41,672 nucleotides of DNA from Reyranella sp. (GTDB taxonomy: Bacteria > Pseudomonadota > Alphaproteobacteria > Reyranellales > Reyranellaceae). The translations under genes and the position numbers were made by a program. The stretch is from assembly GCA_029946105.1 (NCBI GenBank), contig JAQSDW010000034.1:27384-69055 (forward strand). The letters are read 5' to 3'. Positions within the stretch are counted from its first letter, which is position 1. The number at the start of each line of letters is the position of its first letter. The notes beneath the pieces were generated by a model, which ran no database searches, had not been told where the DNA came from, and worked only from the letters and a program-made list of their open reading frames with translations. This document shows positions 7,825 through 15,824 of this stretch, piece after piece.

Positions 7825-8868
7825 CTACTTGCCGCCGCGATCCTCGCGCCAGAGATCGAGCTTCTCCTGCACCGGCCGGTCGGAGAAGGAGAACAGCACA
7901 GCCTCGCTCCGGGCCTTGTGCACGACCTTGGCCCAGCTCGGCACCACGAAGTGATCGCGCTTCGTCCAGGGCATCACCTTGTCGCCGACAATGCTCTCGC
8001 CCTCGCCCTCGACGACCGAGAACACAGTGCCGTCGGTGCCGCGGTAGAGCGCCGTCGCGAAGCCCTTGGGCAGGAGTTGCATGTAGGTGCCCATGGTGGC
8101 GATCGGCGCGCCGCCGCTTGCCGGATTGACGTAGCGCAGCTTGTAGCCGTGGCAGGCGTCGGGCGGGCCGACCTTGGCGAGGCCGTGCAGCGCCTCGCGC
8201 GTGCGGGTGTAGGGATAGTTGAAGATCGGCGAGGCCTGGCGGGCTGGCTTCCAATCGACCGGCAGCAGGCCGCTCGCGAACTTCGCGTCCGATGTACCTT
8301 CGGGCGTGGTCACGACCTGTTCGTCGCTTTCGCCGTTCTCGGCGAAACCCGCGTTGAACATCGCCACCAGCGGGATATCGAGACCGTCAAGCCACACCAT
8401 GGGCTTGGACGAATCGTTGCCGTGGTCGTGCCAAGTCCAGGTCGGCGTGATGACGAAGTCGCCCTCGCGCATGATCGTGCGCTCGCCGTCGACGGCGGTG
8501 TAGGCGCCCTCGCCCTCGACGATGAAGCGCAGCGCCGATTGCGTGTGGCGATGCGCCGGCGCCACCTCGCCCGGCAGGATGAGTTGCAGGCCGGCATAGA
8601 GCGTCGGCGTGATGCAGGCGCTGCCCGGCATCGCCGGATTTTCCAGGATCAGCACCCGCCGGATCGCTTCCTTGGCGGTGATGAGCGTGCCCGACTCCAT
8701 CAGGAACGGCCGGACCTTGGCATAGTCCCAGCTTGCCGCCTGGTACTTGGGCGCCGGCTGCGGCGGCACGAGCTGGTGCAGCGATTCCCAGAGCGGCGCC
8801 ATCGACAGGCCGCCGATGCGTTCATAGAAATCGCGGCGGGCGTTGTTGCGCGTGGTGCTAGCGGCCAT
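7825..8868 (-). CDS. Gentisate 1,2-dioxygenase-like bicupin
   Basis: A 347-residue cupin dioxygenase. The iron ligands expected in gentisate and salicylate 1,2-dioxygenases are present: H106 and H108 in APAHRHTQSALRF, and H147 in TWTWHDHGND. Their spacing (2 and 39 residues) equals that of characterised enzymes. The N-terminal WESLHQLVPPQP and the length also fit. The expected reaction is ring cleavage of gentisate or a related hydroxylated aromatic acid to a maleylpyruvate-type product. No maleylpyruvate isomerase or fumarylpyruvate hydrolase lies beside it. The ATG at 8868 has only a weak ribosome site. The gene follows the amidotransferase gene by 20 bases, so the pair may be one transcript; the functional link is unclear. 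Confidence 0.88.
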   Translation of the reverse strand: MAASTTRNNARRDFYERIGGLSMAPLWESLHQLVPPQPAPKYQAASWDYAKVRPFLMESGTLITAKEAIRRVLILENPAMPGSACITPTLYAGLQLILPGEVAPAHRHTQSALRFIVEGEGAYTAVDGERTIMREGDFVITPTWTWHDHGNDSSKPMVWLDGLDIPLVAMFNAGFAENGESDEQVVTTPEGTSDAKFASGLLPVDWKPARQASPIFNYPYTRTREALHGLAKVGPPDACHGYKLRYVNPASGGAPIATMGTYMQLLPKGFATALYRGTDGTVFSVVEGEGESIVGDKVMPWTKRDHFVVPSWAKVVHKARSEAVLFSFSDRPVQEKLDLWREDRGGK

Positions 8869-8888
8869 GGCGGACGCTCATATCATGA

Positions 8889-9704
8889 TTATTCGGCGGC
8901 GGCCCGCACGGGCACGCCCATCCGCGCCGCAGCACGGGCACGGCATGCCGCGGCGAAGGCACCGAACACCTTCATTGAGACCGGATTCTCGAGCGCCTTG
9001 TATTCGGGGTGCCACTGCAGCGCGAGAGCGAAGCCCGGCGCATCGGGCACGCTGAAGGCCTCGACCTGGCCGTCCTCGGCCACGGCCTCGAGCCGGGCGC
9101 GCGGCGCCAACCGGTCGACGCCCTGGGCATGCAGCGAATTCACCTGCACCCGCCGTTCGCCCAGCAGGCGATGCAGCAGACCACCTTCGACGATGTTGAT
9201 GTCGTGGGCCGGTGCGTAGTTCACATCCGTGTCGGTCGACTTGGGCGAGCGGTGGTCCCGCCGGCCATCGACCTCGTGCACGAGCTGGTGCAGCGAGCCG
9301 CCCAGCGCCACATTGACCTCCTGCAGGCCGCGACAGATCGCGAACAGCGGCACGGCGTGGTCGATCGCGTGGCGGATGAGCGGCAGGGTGGTGGCGTCGC
9401 GGGCGGCATCGTGGGCCGTGCCGGGATGGCTGGTCTGGCCGTAATGGTGCGGCTCGACATTGGACGGGCTGCCGGTCAGCAACACGCCGTCCAGCATATC
9501 GAGCAGGCGATCCAGCGTCGCCGTCATGGAGGCATCGTCGCCCAGTTCGGGCCCAAAGGCTGGAATCAGCACCGGCAGGGCGCCGACGGCACGGATCGCG
9601 GCCTGGACATATTTGTCGCCCACCGTGTGGTGCCAGCCACCACGACCGTTTTCCTTGAGACAGGCGGAAACACCCACCAGGGGCCGCAGAGAAGACCGAT
9701 CCAT
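8889..9704 (-). CDS. Class I glutamine amidotransferase-like hydrolase (peptidase C26, PuuD-like)
   Basis: A 271-residue gamma-glutamyl-gamma-aminobutyrate hydrolase family protein. The nucleophile is C124 in FAICRGLQEVNVALGG, and the His/Glu pair is H232 and E234 in QWHPEY, completing the C26 triad. GVLLTGSPSNVEPHHYG is also typical. It would cleave gamma-glutamyl amides, as PuuD does in putrescine breakdown, but no other puu gene is near, so the substrate is open. The start is uncertain: ATG at 9704 is used; a GTG six codons upstream (9722) is equally open and neither has a strong ribosome site. It is divergent from secB across about 150 bases. Confidence 0.85.
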   Translation of the reverse strand: MDRSSLRPLVGVSACLKENGRGGWHHTVGDKYVQAAIRAVGALPVLIPAFGPELGDDASMTATLDRLLDMLDGVLLTGSPSNVEPHHYGQTSHPGTAHDAARDATTLPLIRHAIDHAVPLFAICRGLQEVNVALGGSLHQLVHEVDGRRDHRSPKSTDTDVNYAPAHDINIVEGGLLHRLLGERRVQVNSLHAQGVDRLAPRARLEAVAEDGQVEAFSVPDAPGFALALQWHPEYKALENPVSMKVFGAFAAACRARAAARMGVPVRAAAE

Positions 9705-9854
9705 AGCCGTGCAAAATCCCACTATCAGAAGGGTTTATCATCGCCGCTGGGCGCCCGATTGGCAATTGCCTGGCGCCTGTCGCTGCCCGCAGCTTGTGCA
9801 GTGCAGCCCTGCATGGTACCGCCCGGCCCGCTCAAAACCAGTGTAAGGTGCGCC

Positions 9855-10370
9855 ATGACGACCACGCCCCCTCCCGCTCCGCCGGCTGCCGACAAGCCCC
9901 AGGCCACCGGCGCTCCGCTGACCATGCATGGCCAGTACATCAAGGATCTCAGCTTCGAGAATCCGCGCGCACCGCAGAGCCTGATCGAGCAGACCCAGCC
10001 GCAGCTCACGCTGAACGTCCAGGTCACCAACCGCCAGTTCGACGCCAAGACGTTCGAAGTCGCGCTCACGATCGAGGCCAGCGCCCAGACGCCCGAGAAG
10101 GAGCCGCTGTTCATGCTCGAGCTGGTCTACGCCGGCACGGTCTCCCTGGGCGACCTGCCGCAGGATGCCTATGGCCCGATGCTGTTCATCGAGACCCCCC
10201 GGCTGTTGTTTCCGTTTGCCCGCGCCGTAGTGGCCAACACCACGCGCGAGGCAGGCTTCCCGCCGCTCAACATCGCGCCAGTCGATTTCGTGGCGCTCTA
10301 CCGCCAGCAGCTCGAAGCCAACGGCGGCCGGATGCCCGGCATTGCCGACGGACCTGTCGGCCACGCCTAG
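9855..10370 (+). CDS. secB: Protein-export chaperone SecB
   Basis: A 171-residue SecB. It keeps preproteins unfolded and delivers them to SecA. After a proline/alanine-rich leader (residues 3-22) come the conserved QYIKDLSFENPRAP, LNVQVTNRQFDAKTFEVAL, LELVYAGTVSL and the Pro-rich LLFPFARAVVANTTREAGFP region that forms the tetramer and peptide groove. The extended N-terminus is somewhat longer than in E. coli SecB. The ATG at 9855 follows AAGGTG. It is convergent with dnaQ (18 bases between the stops); this secB/dnaQ neighbourhood is common in Alphaproteobacteria. Confidence 0.95.
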   Translation: MTTTPPPAPPAADKPQATGAPLTMHGQYIKDLSFENPRAPQSLIEQTQPQLTLNVQVTNRQFDAKTFEVALTIEASAQTPEKEPLFMLELVYAGTVSLGDLPQDAYGPMLFIETPRLLFPFARAVVANTTREAGFPPLNIAPVDFVALYRQQLEANGGRMPGIADGPVGHA

Positions 10371-10388
10371 GGCGTCGCCGAGGGTCGG

Positions 10389-11069
10389 TCAGGCCTTCAG
10401 CCAGAGCGGATCGCTGAGCTTCTTCAGAAATTCGGCATGCACGGCGAGTTCAGCCGCGCTGACTGGATGCGGCCGCGCCGGGCGCAGCGGCCGGTTGTTC
10501 GGCGCCGCGGTGCCGTCAGTGGCCGTGCCCGCCATCTCCGGGGCGAGGCCGAGATCGCGCTGCCGGCCGCCACTCAGCTCAAGATAGACCTCGGCCAGCA
10601 GTTCCGAGTCGAGCAAGGCGCCGTGCTTGGTGCGATGCGCATTGTCGATACTGAAGCGCTCGCACAGCGCGTCCAGGCTGGCGCGCTGGCCGGGAAACTT
10701 ACGCCGCGCCATCGAGACGGTGTCGACGTAGGGATTGGCGATCCTGGCCTTTCCCGCACGCTCCAGCTCGGCGTTGAGGAAGCCCAGGTCGAACTGGGCA
10801 TTGTGGATCACGAGTTGCGCGTCGCCCAGGAAGGCCAGCAGTTCATCGGCCTTGTCGCCGAACAGCGACTTGTCGGACAGGAACTCTTCAGTGAGGCCGT
10901 GCACATCCTGAGCGCCTGTCGGCATGTCGCGCTCGGGATTGAAGTAACACTGAAAGGTGACGCCGGTGGCCACCATGTTCACGAGTTCGAGGCAGCCCAC
11001 TTCGACAATACGGTGCCCGGCAAGGGGATCGAGGCCGGTGGTTTCGGTGTCGAGAACGATTTCGCGCAT
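10389..11069 (-). CDS. dnaQ: DNA polymerase III subunit epsilon (proofreading exonuclease)
   Basis: A 226-residue DEDDh 3'-5' exonuclease. D7 and E9 lie in LDTETTG, D94 in IHNAQFDLGFL, and H149 and D154 in KHGALLDSELL, so all catalytic residues are present. AQDVHGLT is the typical substrate-strand contact region. The C-terminal tail (after about residue 180) should carry the contact to the polymerase alpha subunit; here it is Ala/Pro-rich and ends in DPLWLKA. The start at 11069 gives the standard MREIVLDTETTG N-terminus. The gene lies 25 bases downstream of coaE on the same strand, the usual alphaproteobacterial pairing. Confidence 0.95.
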   Translation of the reverse strand: MREIVLDTETTGLDPLAGHRIVEVGCLELVNMVATGVTFQCYFNPERDMPTGAQDVHGLTEEFLSDKSLFGDKADELLAFLGDAQLVIHNAQFDLGFLNAELERAGKARIANPYVDTVSMARRKFPGQRASLDALCERFSIDNAHRTKHGALLDSELLAEVYLELSGGRQRDLGLAPEMAGTATDGTAAPNNRPLRPARPHPVSAAELAVHAEFLKKLSDPLWLKA

Positions 11070-11094
11070 CCCGACCTTTTAGCGAGTTGTCGCC

Positions 11095-11757
11095 CTATTT
11101 GCGACGGGCGCGTGCGAGCTGGGCTGTGAATCGCTCACGCCACGGGTTGGGTGGCCAGAAGCGGCCGCGGTGCTGCCGCAACCTGGTCACGGCCGCCGCG
11201 AGCGCCGCCCGCGTGGGCGCAAGCCCCATTCCGGTCGGAATGACAAGGCTCGCCTTGCGCCGCTTGAGCGCGTCCGGCACCTGCTGGCGCAGGATTCCGT
11301 CGAGCCTTTCCGCCGTCATGCCGGGCCGGGCCATGACGCGGCGGCGCTGCAGGAAGGCCGGCGCACTCACCACCAACGTGGCATCGACGCGGCGCTCGCC
11401 CAGCCCCTCGAACAGCAGCGGAATGTCGAGCACGACGAGCGGCTCGCCGGCGAGTGCCGCACGTCGCAGGAACACGCGCTGCCGGCGTTGCACCAGCGGA
11501 TGCACGATCGCCTCGAGTTGGCGGAGCGCCGCCTTGTTGCCGAAGACGCGCGCACCCAGCGCCTGGCGGTCGAGCACGCCCGCCTTCACGACCCCTGGAA
11601 ACGCCGCCTCGATGCCGGGCAGCGCCGCCCCGCCCGGCGCCTGCAGCGCATGGACGGCGGCATCGGCGTCGTAGACGGGCACGCCCATCTCCCGCAGCAT
11701 TTTCGCTGCGGTCGACTTGCCCATGCCGATCGAGCCGGTCAGACCGACGATGACCAT
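11095..11757 (-). CDS. coaE: Dephospho-CoA kinase
   Basis: A 220-residue P-loop kinase that phosphorylates dephospho-CoA in the last step of CoA synthesis. The Walker A motif GSIGMGKST is at residues 8-16, DADAAVH follows at about 30, the LID-region VVSAPAFLQRRRVMAR is intact, and the C-terminal QVPDALKRRKASLVIPTG fits the family (usually ADFVI-x-T-G). It is followed by dnaQ after 25 bases. In many Alphaproteobacteria aroE sits directly upstream; here a quinone reductase gene takes that place and aroE lies 4 kb away on the other strand. Confidence 0.94.
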   Translation of the reverse strand: MVIVGLTGSIGMGKSTAAKMLREMGVPVYDADAAVHALQAPGGAALPGIEAAFPGVVKAGVLDRQALGARVFGNKAALRQLEAIVHPLVQRRQRVFLRRAALAGEPLVVLDIPLLFEGLGERRVDATLVVSAPAFLQRRRVMARPGMTAERLDGILRQQVPDALKRRKASLVIPTGMGLAPTRAALAAAVTRLRQHRGRFWPPNPWRERFTAQLARARRK

Positions 11758-11793
11758 CGACGGATTATCGCATCAGCCGTTCGGAGCAGCCGC

Positions 11794-12771
11794 TTACGGT
11801 ACCAGGACCGTCTGGCCGGTCGTCTTGCGGCTCTCGAGATCGCGATGGGACTGGGCGGCTTCGGCCAGCGGATAGCGCTGGTCGATGGCGATCTTCACCT
11901 TGCCGCTCTTGACCATCTTGAACAGCGAACGGGCAGAGGCTTCGAGATCGGCGCGCGTGGCAGTGTAGGAGCCGAGGCTCGGCCGCGTGAGATAGAGCGA
12001 GCCCTTGGCGTTCAGGATGCCGATCGGCTGCGGCGGCACGGCGCCCGAGGCATTGCCGAACGAGACGAGCAGGCCGCGTGGCTGCAGGCAGTCGAGCGAG
12101 GCAGCCCAGGTGTCCTTGCCGACGCCGTCGAACACGACGGGCACTTTCTTGCCCTTGGTGATCTTCATCACCTGCTCGACGACGTTCTCCTTGGAATAGT
12201 CGATCACCCACTTGTAGCCGTTCTTCTTGGCCAGCGCCGCCTTCTCCGGCGACGACACGGTGCCGATCACCTTGTAGCCACGCGCCTTGGCCCACTGGCC
12301 GAACAATAGTCCGACGCCGCCGGCGGCGGCGTGGAACAGGACGGTGTCGCCCTTCTTCAGCCAGGCCTTGGCGGTGTGATCGACGAGATACTCCGTGGTC
12401 ATGCCCTTCAGCATGATTGCCGCGGCCTGCTCGTCGCTCACGCCCTTGGGCACGTGGACGAGCTGTTCAACGCCCATCAGGCGTTCCTGGCAGTAAGCGC
12501 CCAGCACGCCGCAATAGGCGACGCGGTCGCCCTTCTTGAAGCCTCGCACCTTTGGTCCGACCTGGACGATCACGCCGGCGGCCTCGCGACCGACCGCGTG
12601 CGGCATCGGCGTCGGATAGAGGCCGGAGCGGGTATAGACATCGATGAAATTCAGGCCGATCGCGGTGTGACGGATCTTCACCTGGCCGGGACCGGGAGCG
12701 CCGACCTCGACGTCGTGAAGCTGCATCTTCTCCGGACCGCCGTTTTCGTGAATCAGAATGGACTTGGACAT
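11794..12771 (-). CDS. NADPH:quinone reductase-like zinc-free MDR oxidoreductase
   Basis: A 325-residue medium-chain dehydrogenase/reductase of the quinone oxidoreductase type. It has a GroES-like N-terminus with GLNFIDVYTRSGLYP and the Rossmann motif AAAGGVG at 148-154, followed by GQWAKARGYKVIGTVSS. It lacks the Cys/His zinc ligands of alcohol dehydrogenases, as expected for QOR. The expected role is NADPH-dependent one-electron reduction of quinones. AAGGGAGAGAG lies directly before the ATG at 12771. It begins 25 bases after the LLM-monooxygenase stop, so the two genes form a probable operon inserted beside coaE. Confidence 0.9.
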   Translation of the reverse strand: MSKSILIHENGGPEKMQLHDVEVGAPGPGQVKIRHTAIGLNFIDVYTRSGLYPTPMPHAVGREAAGVIVQVGPKVRGFKKGDRVAYCGVLGAYCQERLMGVEQLVHVPKGVSDEQAAAIMLKGMTTEYLVDHTAKAWLKKGDTVLFHAAAGGVGLLFGQWAKARGYKVIGTVSSPEKAALAKKNGYKWVIDYSKENVVEQVMKITKGKKVPVVFDGVGKDTWAASLDCLQPRGLLVSFGNASGAVPPQPIGILNAKGSLYLTRPSLGSYTATRADLEASARSLFKMVKSGKVKIAIDQRYPLAEAAQSHRDLESRKTTGQTVLVP

Positions 12772-12796
12772 CTCTCTCTCCCTTGAAATCGTTTGG

Positions 12797-13969
12797 CTAT
12801 TCGGCGGCGCGCTTTGACTTGGCGGCCTGATACTTCTCGATCTCGCCGGCGACGGCGGCCTGCGATTGCACCGAGTAGGTCTCGCGGTTGCCGGTGGCGA
12901 TATCGTAGCTCTGCTGCCGCGGCGCGTTTGAGTTGTGCTGAAAATGCGGATGGACGAAGCGCGCCATCAATTCATAGGAGCGCTGCGTCGCCGGCCAGTC
13001 GGCCCAGTTGTGGGCGAGCAGCAGCACGGCGCCGAAACCGCCGTCCGAGCCCTTCCACAGCCGCTCGAAGTGCTTCACGCAATCGTCGGGCGTGCCGATG
13101 CAGGCGATGCCTTCCTTGGTCAGGTACTCGGCCGCATCGGTGATGCCGGGCGGCAGGATCGGGAAGGTGGCGACGTCGGTGAAATACTTGGCGAAGCGGT
13201 CGATGCCGAACTTCACGTCCTTGAAAGCCTGCTCGCGCGTCTCGGCGACGTGGGCGAACGTAACGATGCGCCACTTCGACCGGTCGGCGGTCCGGCGGTT
13301 CTTGCGGGCGTTGTCGACATAGACGCCCCAGTTGGCGGCGTGCGCTTTCAGGGCATCGTCCGACGTGCCGCCAATCGACAGCATGCCGATGCCGTGCCGG
13401 CCCGAGGCAACGGCGCCGACCGGTGAGCGCGAACTCGCCACCGCCATCTCCATGCCACCGGGGCTATAGGGCCGGAGCTGAAGCTGGGCAGCGTTCAGGT
13501 TGAACCAGTTGGTCTTGCGCGTTACCGACTTGCCGGCCATCAGGTCGACGATGATGTCGAGCGATTCGGCCATGCGGTCGCGCTGATCGGCCGGCTTGAC
13601 GCCGATCTTGGCGGCGTCGTGCACCAGCGAACCCGGGCCGACGCCGAACATGGCGCGGCCGCGCGTCATGTGATCGAGCTGGGTCATGCGCGAGGCCAGC
13701 ATGAACGGGTTGTGGTAGGGCAGCGAGACCACGCCGGTGCCGAGGCGAATGTGCCGGGTGCGTTCGGCCGCGGCGGCGATGAACATCTCGGGGCTGGCGA
13801 TGATCTCGAAGCCGCCGGAGTGATGCTCGCCGATCCAGGCCTCATGATAGTTCAGCCGGTCAAGGTGCTGGACCAGCTCCATGTCGCGTTCGATTGCCAG
13901 CGTGGGATTCTCATCGAGCGCATGGAACGGCGCGAGAAAGATGCCGGAGCGCAGAAAGCGGTCGGTCAC
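12797..13969 (-). CDS. LLM-class flavin-dependent oxidoreductase (luciferase-like)
   Basis: A 390-residue bacterial-luciferase-like TIM-barrel protein. Family marks are the GIFLAPFHAL start, EAWIGEHHSGG near residue 45, IRLGTGVVSLPYHNPFMLA, MTRGRAMFGVGPGSLVHDA and the C-terminal GTPDDCVKHFERL. It should use FMNH2 (supplied by a reductase) and O2 to oxidise an unknown substrate. The start is a GTG at 13969: AGGGGA lies about 6 bases upstream and the protein begins V-T-D-R-F-L-R-S-G-I-F; the frame runs on upstream without family character. Its neighbour, a quinone oxidoreductase, is in the same operon. It is divergent from the PQQ-type dehydrogenase gene (109 bases). Confidence 0.9.
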   Translation of the reverse strand: MTDRFLRSGIFLAPFHALDENPTLAIERDMELVQHLDRLNYHEAWIGEHHSGGFEIIASPEMFIAAAAERTRHIRLGTGVVSLPYHNPFMLASRMTQLDHMTRGRAMFGVGPGSLVHDAAKIGVKPADQRDRMAESLDIIVDLMAGKSVTRKTNWFNLNAAQLQLRPYSPGGMEMAVASSRSPVGAVASGRHGIGMLSIGGTSDDALKAHAANWGVYVDNARKNRRTADRSKWRIVTFAHVAETREQAFKDVKFGIDRFAKYFTDVATFPILPPGITDAAEYLTKEGIACIGTPDDCVKHFERLWKGSDGGFGAVLLLAHNWADWPATQRSYELMARFVHPHFQHNSNAPRQQSYDIATGNRETYSVQSQAAVAGEIEKYQAAKSKRAAE

Positions 13970-14034
13970 GGAAAGTCCCCTCACGGTTATGGGGCTGGTT
14001 GCGGCGGTCGAGTATAGTGTCCGCCATTCCGCGC

Positions 14035-14054
14035 GCCAGCCCGCCCAGGCTGGC
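14035..14054 (+). other. Hairpin in the leader of the PQQ-dehydrogenase-like gene
   Basis: A perfect 7-bp stem (GCCAGCC / GGCTGGC) with a 6-base loop lies about 25 bases upstream of the ATG at 14079 and just before its ribosome site GAGGG. A -10-like TATAGT stands about 20 bases further upstream, without a convincing -35. It could affect mRNA folding, but no function is shown. Confidence 0.4.
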
Positions 14055-14078
14055 TCATCCCTGCTGCCACGAGGGTTT

Positions 14079-15200
14079 ATGCGCCGCCGCCATTTCCTTC
14101 TCACCGGATCCGCTGCCGGGCTGGCAGCACCCGCCATCGCCAGAGCCCAGGAGGTGACGCGGAGCGCCAAGGCTGCCTATCGCCTGACGACGCTCAGTCG
14201 AGACCTCGAGCAGCCCTGGAGCATCGCCTTCCTGCCCGACGGCCAGTTGCTGATCACCGAGCGCCCCGGCCGGTTGCGCGTCTTCGCCAATGGGCGGCTG
14301 GAGAAGACGCCGCTCGCCGGCGTGCCTAAGGTCTATTCCCGTGGCCAGGCAGGGTTACTCGACGTCTGCCTGCATCCCGACTTCGCCCGTAATCGGTTGC
14401 TCTATCTTTCGTACATCGCCGAGGGACTGGGCGGCGCGGTGACCGCCGCCGCTCGGGCTGAGCTTGCCGACGGCGGACTACGCAATGTGACACCGATATT
14501 TCAGGCGCTGCCGTTTGGTGGTGGCAGCCTCAATCTGGGCTCGCGGATCGTCTTCGACCGCGCCGGTCTCATGTACATAACGACCGGCGACCGCTTCCAG
14601 ATGGCGCAGGCCCAAAACCTCGCCAGCCTGTGGGGCAAGATCGTGCGCCTCCGGGACGACGGCTCGGTGCCGCCCGACAATCCCTTTGTCGGCCGGCCGG
14701 GTGCGCGGCCCGAGATCTTCACCTGGGGCAACCGCAACCCGCAGGGTATCGCCCTCCATCCCGACACCGGCCGGCTGTGGGAGGTCGAACACGGGCCAAG
14801 GGGCGGCGACGAGCTCAACATCCTGACCGCCGGCGCCAACTACGGCTGGCCGCTGGCCACCCACGGCATCAACTACGACGGCAGCAAGATCACCGACCAC
14901 AAGAGCCTGCCGGGCATGGAAGACCCGTTGCGCGTCTGGGTGCCGTCGATTTCTCCCTGCGGCCTCTGCTTCTATACCGGCGACCGCTTCCCCGGCTGGA
15001 AGGGCTCGGTCTTCACCGGCGCGCTGTCGAACAACGCCCTTTTCCGTATCGAACTGGACGGCGAGCGCTACCGCAGCGAAGAGCGGTTGCTCGTAGATCG
15101 TCTTCCCTATATCCGCGACGTTCGTCAGGGCCCCGACGGGCTCCTCTATCTCATCACCCATAGGGATGACGGCGGACTGTTCCGCCTCGAACCCGCGTAA
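14079..15200 (+). CDS. Tat-exported PQQ-dependent sugar dehydrogenase homologue with altered active site
   Basis: A 373-residue six-bladed beta-propeller of the soluble glucose/aldose sugar dehydrogenase family. The N-terminus has a twin-arginine motif (RRRHFLLTG) followed by a hydrophobic stretch ending near ARAQ, so export is expected by the Tat route. Conserved blocks are present: QPWSIAFLPDGQLLITERPG, YITTGDR (D171), WGNRNPQG and EHGPRGGDELN. The motif that normally reads H-F-G-S-R, and supplies the general-base histidine, reads N-L-G-S-R here (N152), so catalysis on sugars may be lost or changed. The ATG at 14079 follows GAGGG. maf follows 12 bases downstream, so the gene heads a PQQ-type/maf/aroE/thioesterase series. 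Confidence 0.87.
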   Translation: MRRRHFLLTGSAAGLAAPAIARAQEVTRSAKAAYRLTTLSRDLEQPWSIAFLPDGQLLITERPGRLRVFANGRLEKTPLAGVPKVYSRGQAGLLDVCLHPDFARNRLLYLSYIAEGLGGAVTAAARAELADGGLRNVTPIFQALPFGGGSLNLGSRIVFDRAGLMYITTGDRFQMAQAQNLASLWGKIVRLRDDGSVPPDNPFVGRPGARPEIFTWGNRNPQGIALHPDTGRLWEVEHGPRGGDELNILTAGANYGWPLATHGINYDGSKITDHKSLPGMEDPLRVWVPSISPCGLCFYTGDRFPGWKGSVFTGALSNNALFRIELDGERYRSEERLLVDRLPYIRDVRQGPDGLLYLITHRDDGGLFRLEPA

Positions 15201-15212
15201 GCTCTCTCGATC

Positions 15213-15824
15213 ATGCTCCCCCCTGCGCTCATCCTCGCCTCCGCCAGTCCGTCGCGCCGCCAGCTCCTCACCAGCGCCGGCCTCGTCTTCGAGGTCGAGC
15301 CGTCGGGCGTCGACGAGGACGAGGTCAAGCGCAGCCTGCTCGGCGAACGTGCCTCGCCGCAGGCCGTCGCCGAGACGCTGGCCGAGCTGAAGACCAAGCG
15401 CGTCTCGGCACGGCATCCGGCCGCGCTGGTGATCGGCGCCGATTCGACCCTGGCCTGCAACGGCCGCCAGTTCGACAAACCGCCGACGCTGGCCGCTGCC
15501 CGCCAGCAGCTTCTGGCGCTCGCCGGCCAGACGCACGAGCTCTGCTCGTCGGTGGTGGTGGCGCGTGGCGGCGTCCGCCTGTGGCATCACAATGGGCGCG
15601 CGCTGCTCACCATGCGGCCGTTCACCTACTCATTTCTCGACGCCTACCTGGCGCGGGCTGGCGCACAGGTGACGGCATCGGTCGGCGCGTACCAGCTCGA
15701 AGGCCTCGGCGCCCATCTCTTCAGCCAGATCGACGGCGATTACTTCACCATTCTCGGCCTGCCACTGTTGCCGTTGCTTTCGTTCCTGGCGGGCCATGGC
15801 ATCGGTCTGGAGCAGGCGGCATGA
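15213..15824 (+). CDS. maf: Maf-like nucleotide pyrophosphatase
   Basis: A 203-residue Maf/Ham1-type nucleoside triphosphate pyrophosphatase, which removes non-canonical or excess nucleotides. The N-terminal LILASASPSRRQLL is the substrate-phosphate loop, IGADSTLACNGRQFDKP carries the catalytic Asp region, and SVGAYQLEGLGAHLFSQIDG and LGLPLLPLLSFL are conserved in the alphaproteobacterial Maf group. Which nucleotide it prefers cannot be read from the sequence. The stop overlaps the aroE start in an ATGA arrangement, implying coupled translation. No strong ribosome site precedes the ATG. Confidence 0.92.
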   Translation: MLPPALILASASPSRRQLLTSAGLVFEVEPSGVDEDEVKRSLLGERASPQAVAETLAELKTKRVSARHPAALVIGADSTLACNGRQFDKPPTLAAARQQLLALAGQTHELCSSVVVARGGVRLWHHNGRALLTMRPFTYSFLDAYLARAGAQVTASVGAYQLEGLGAHLFSQIDGDYFTILGLPLLPLLSFLAGHGIGLEQAA

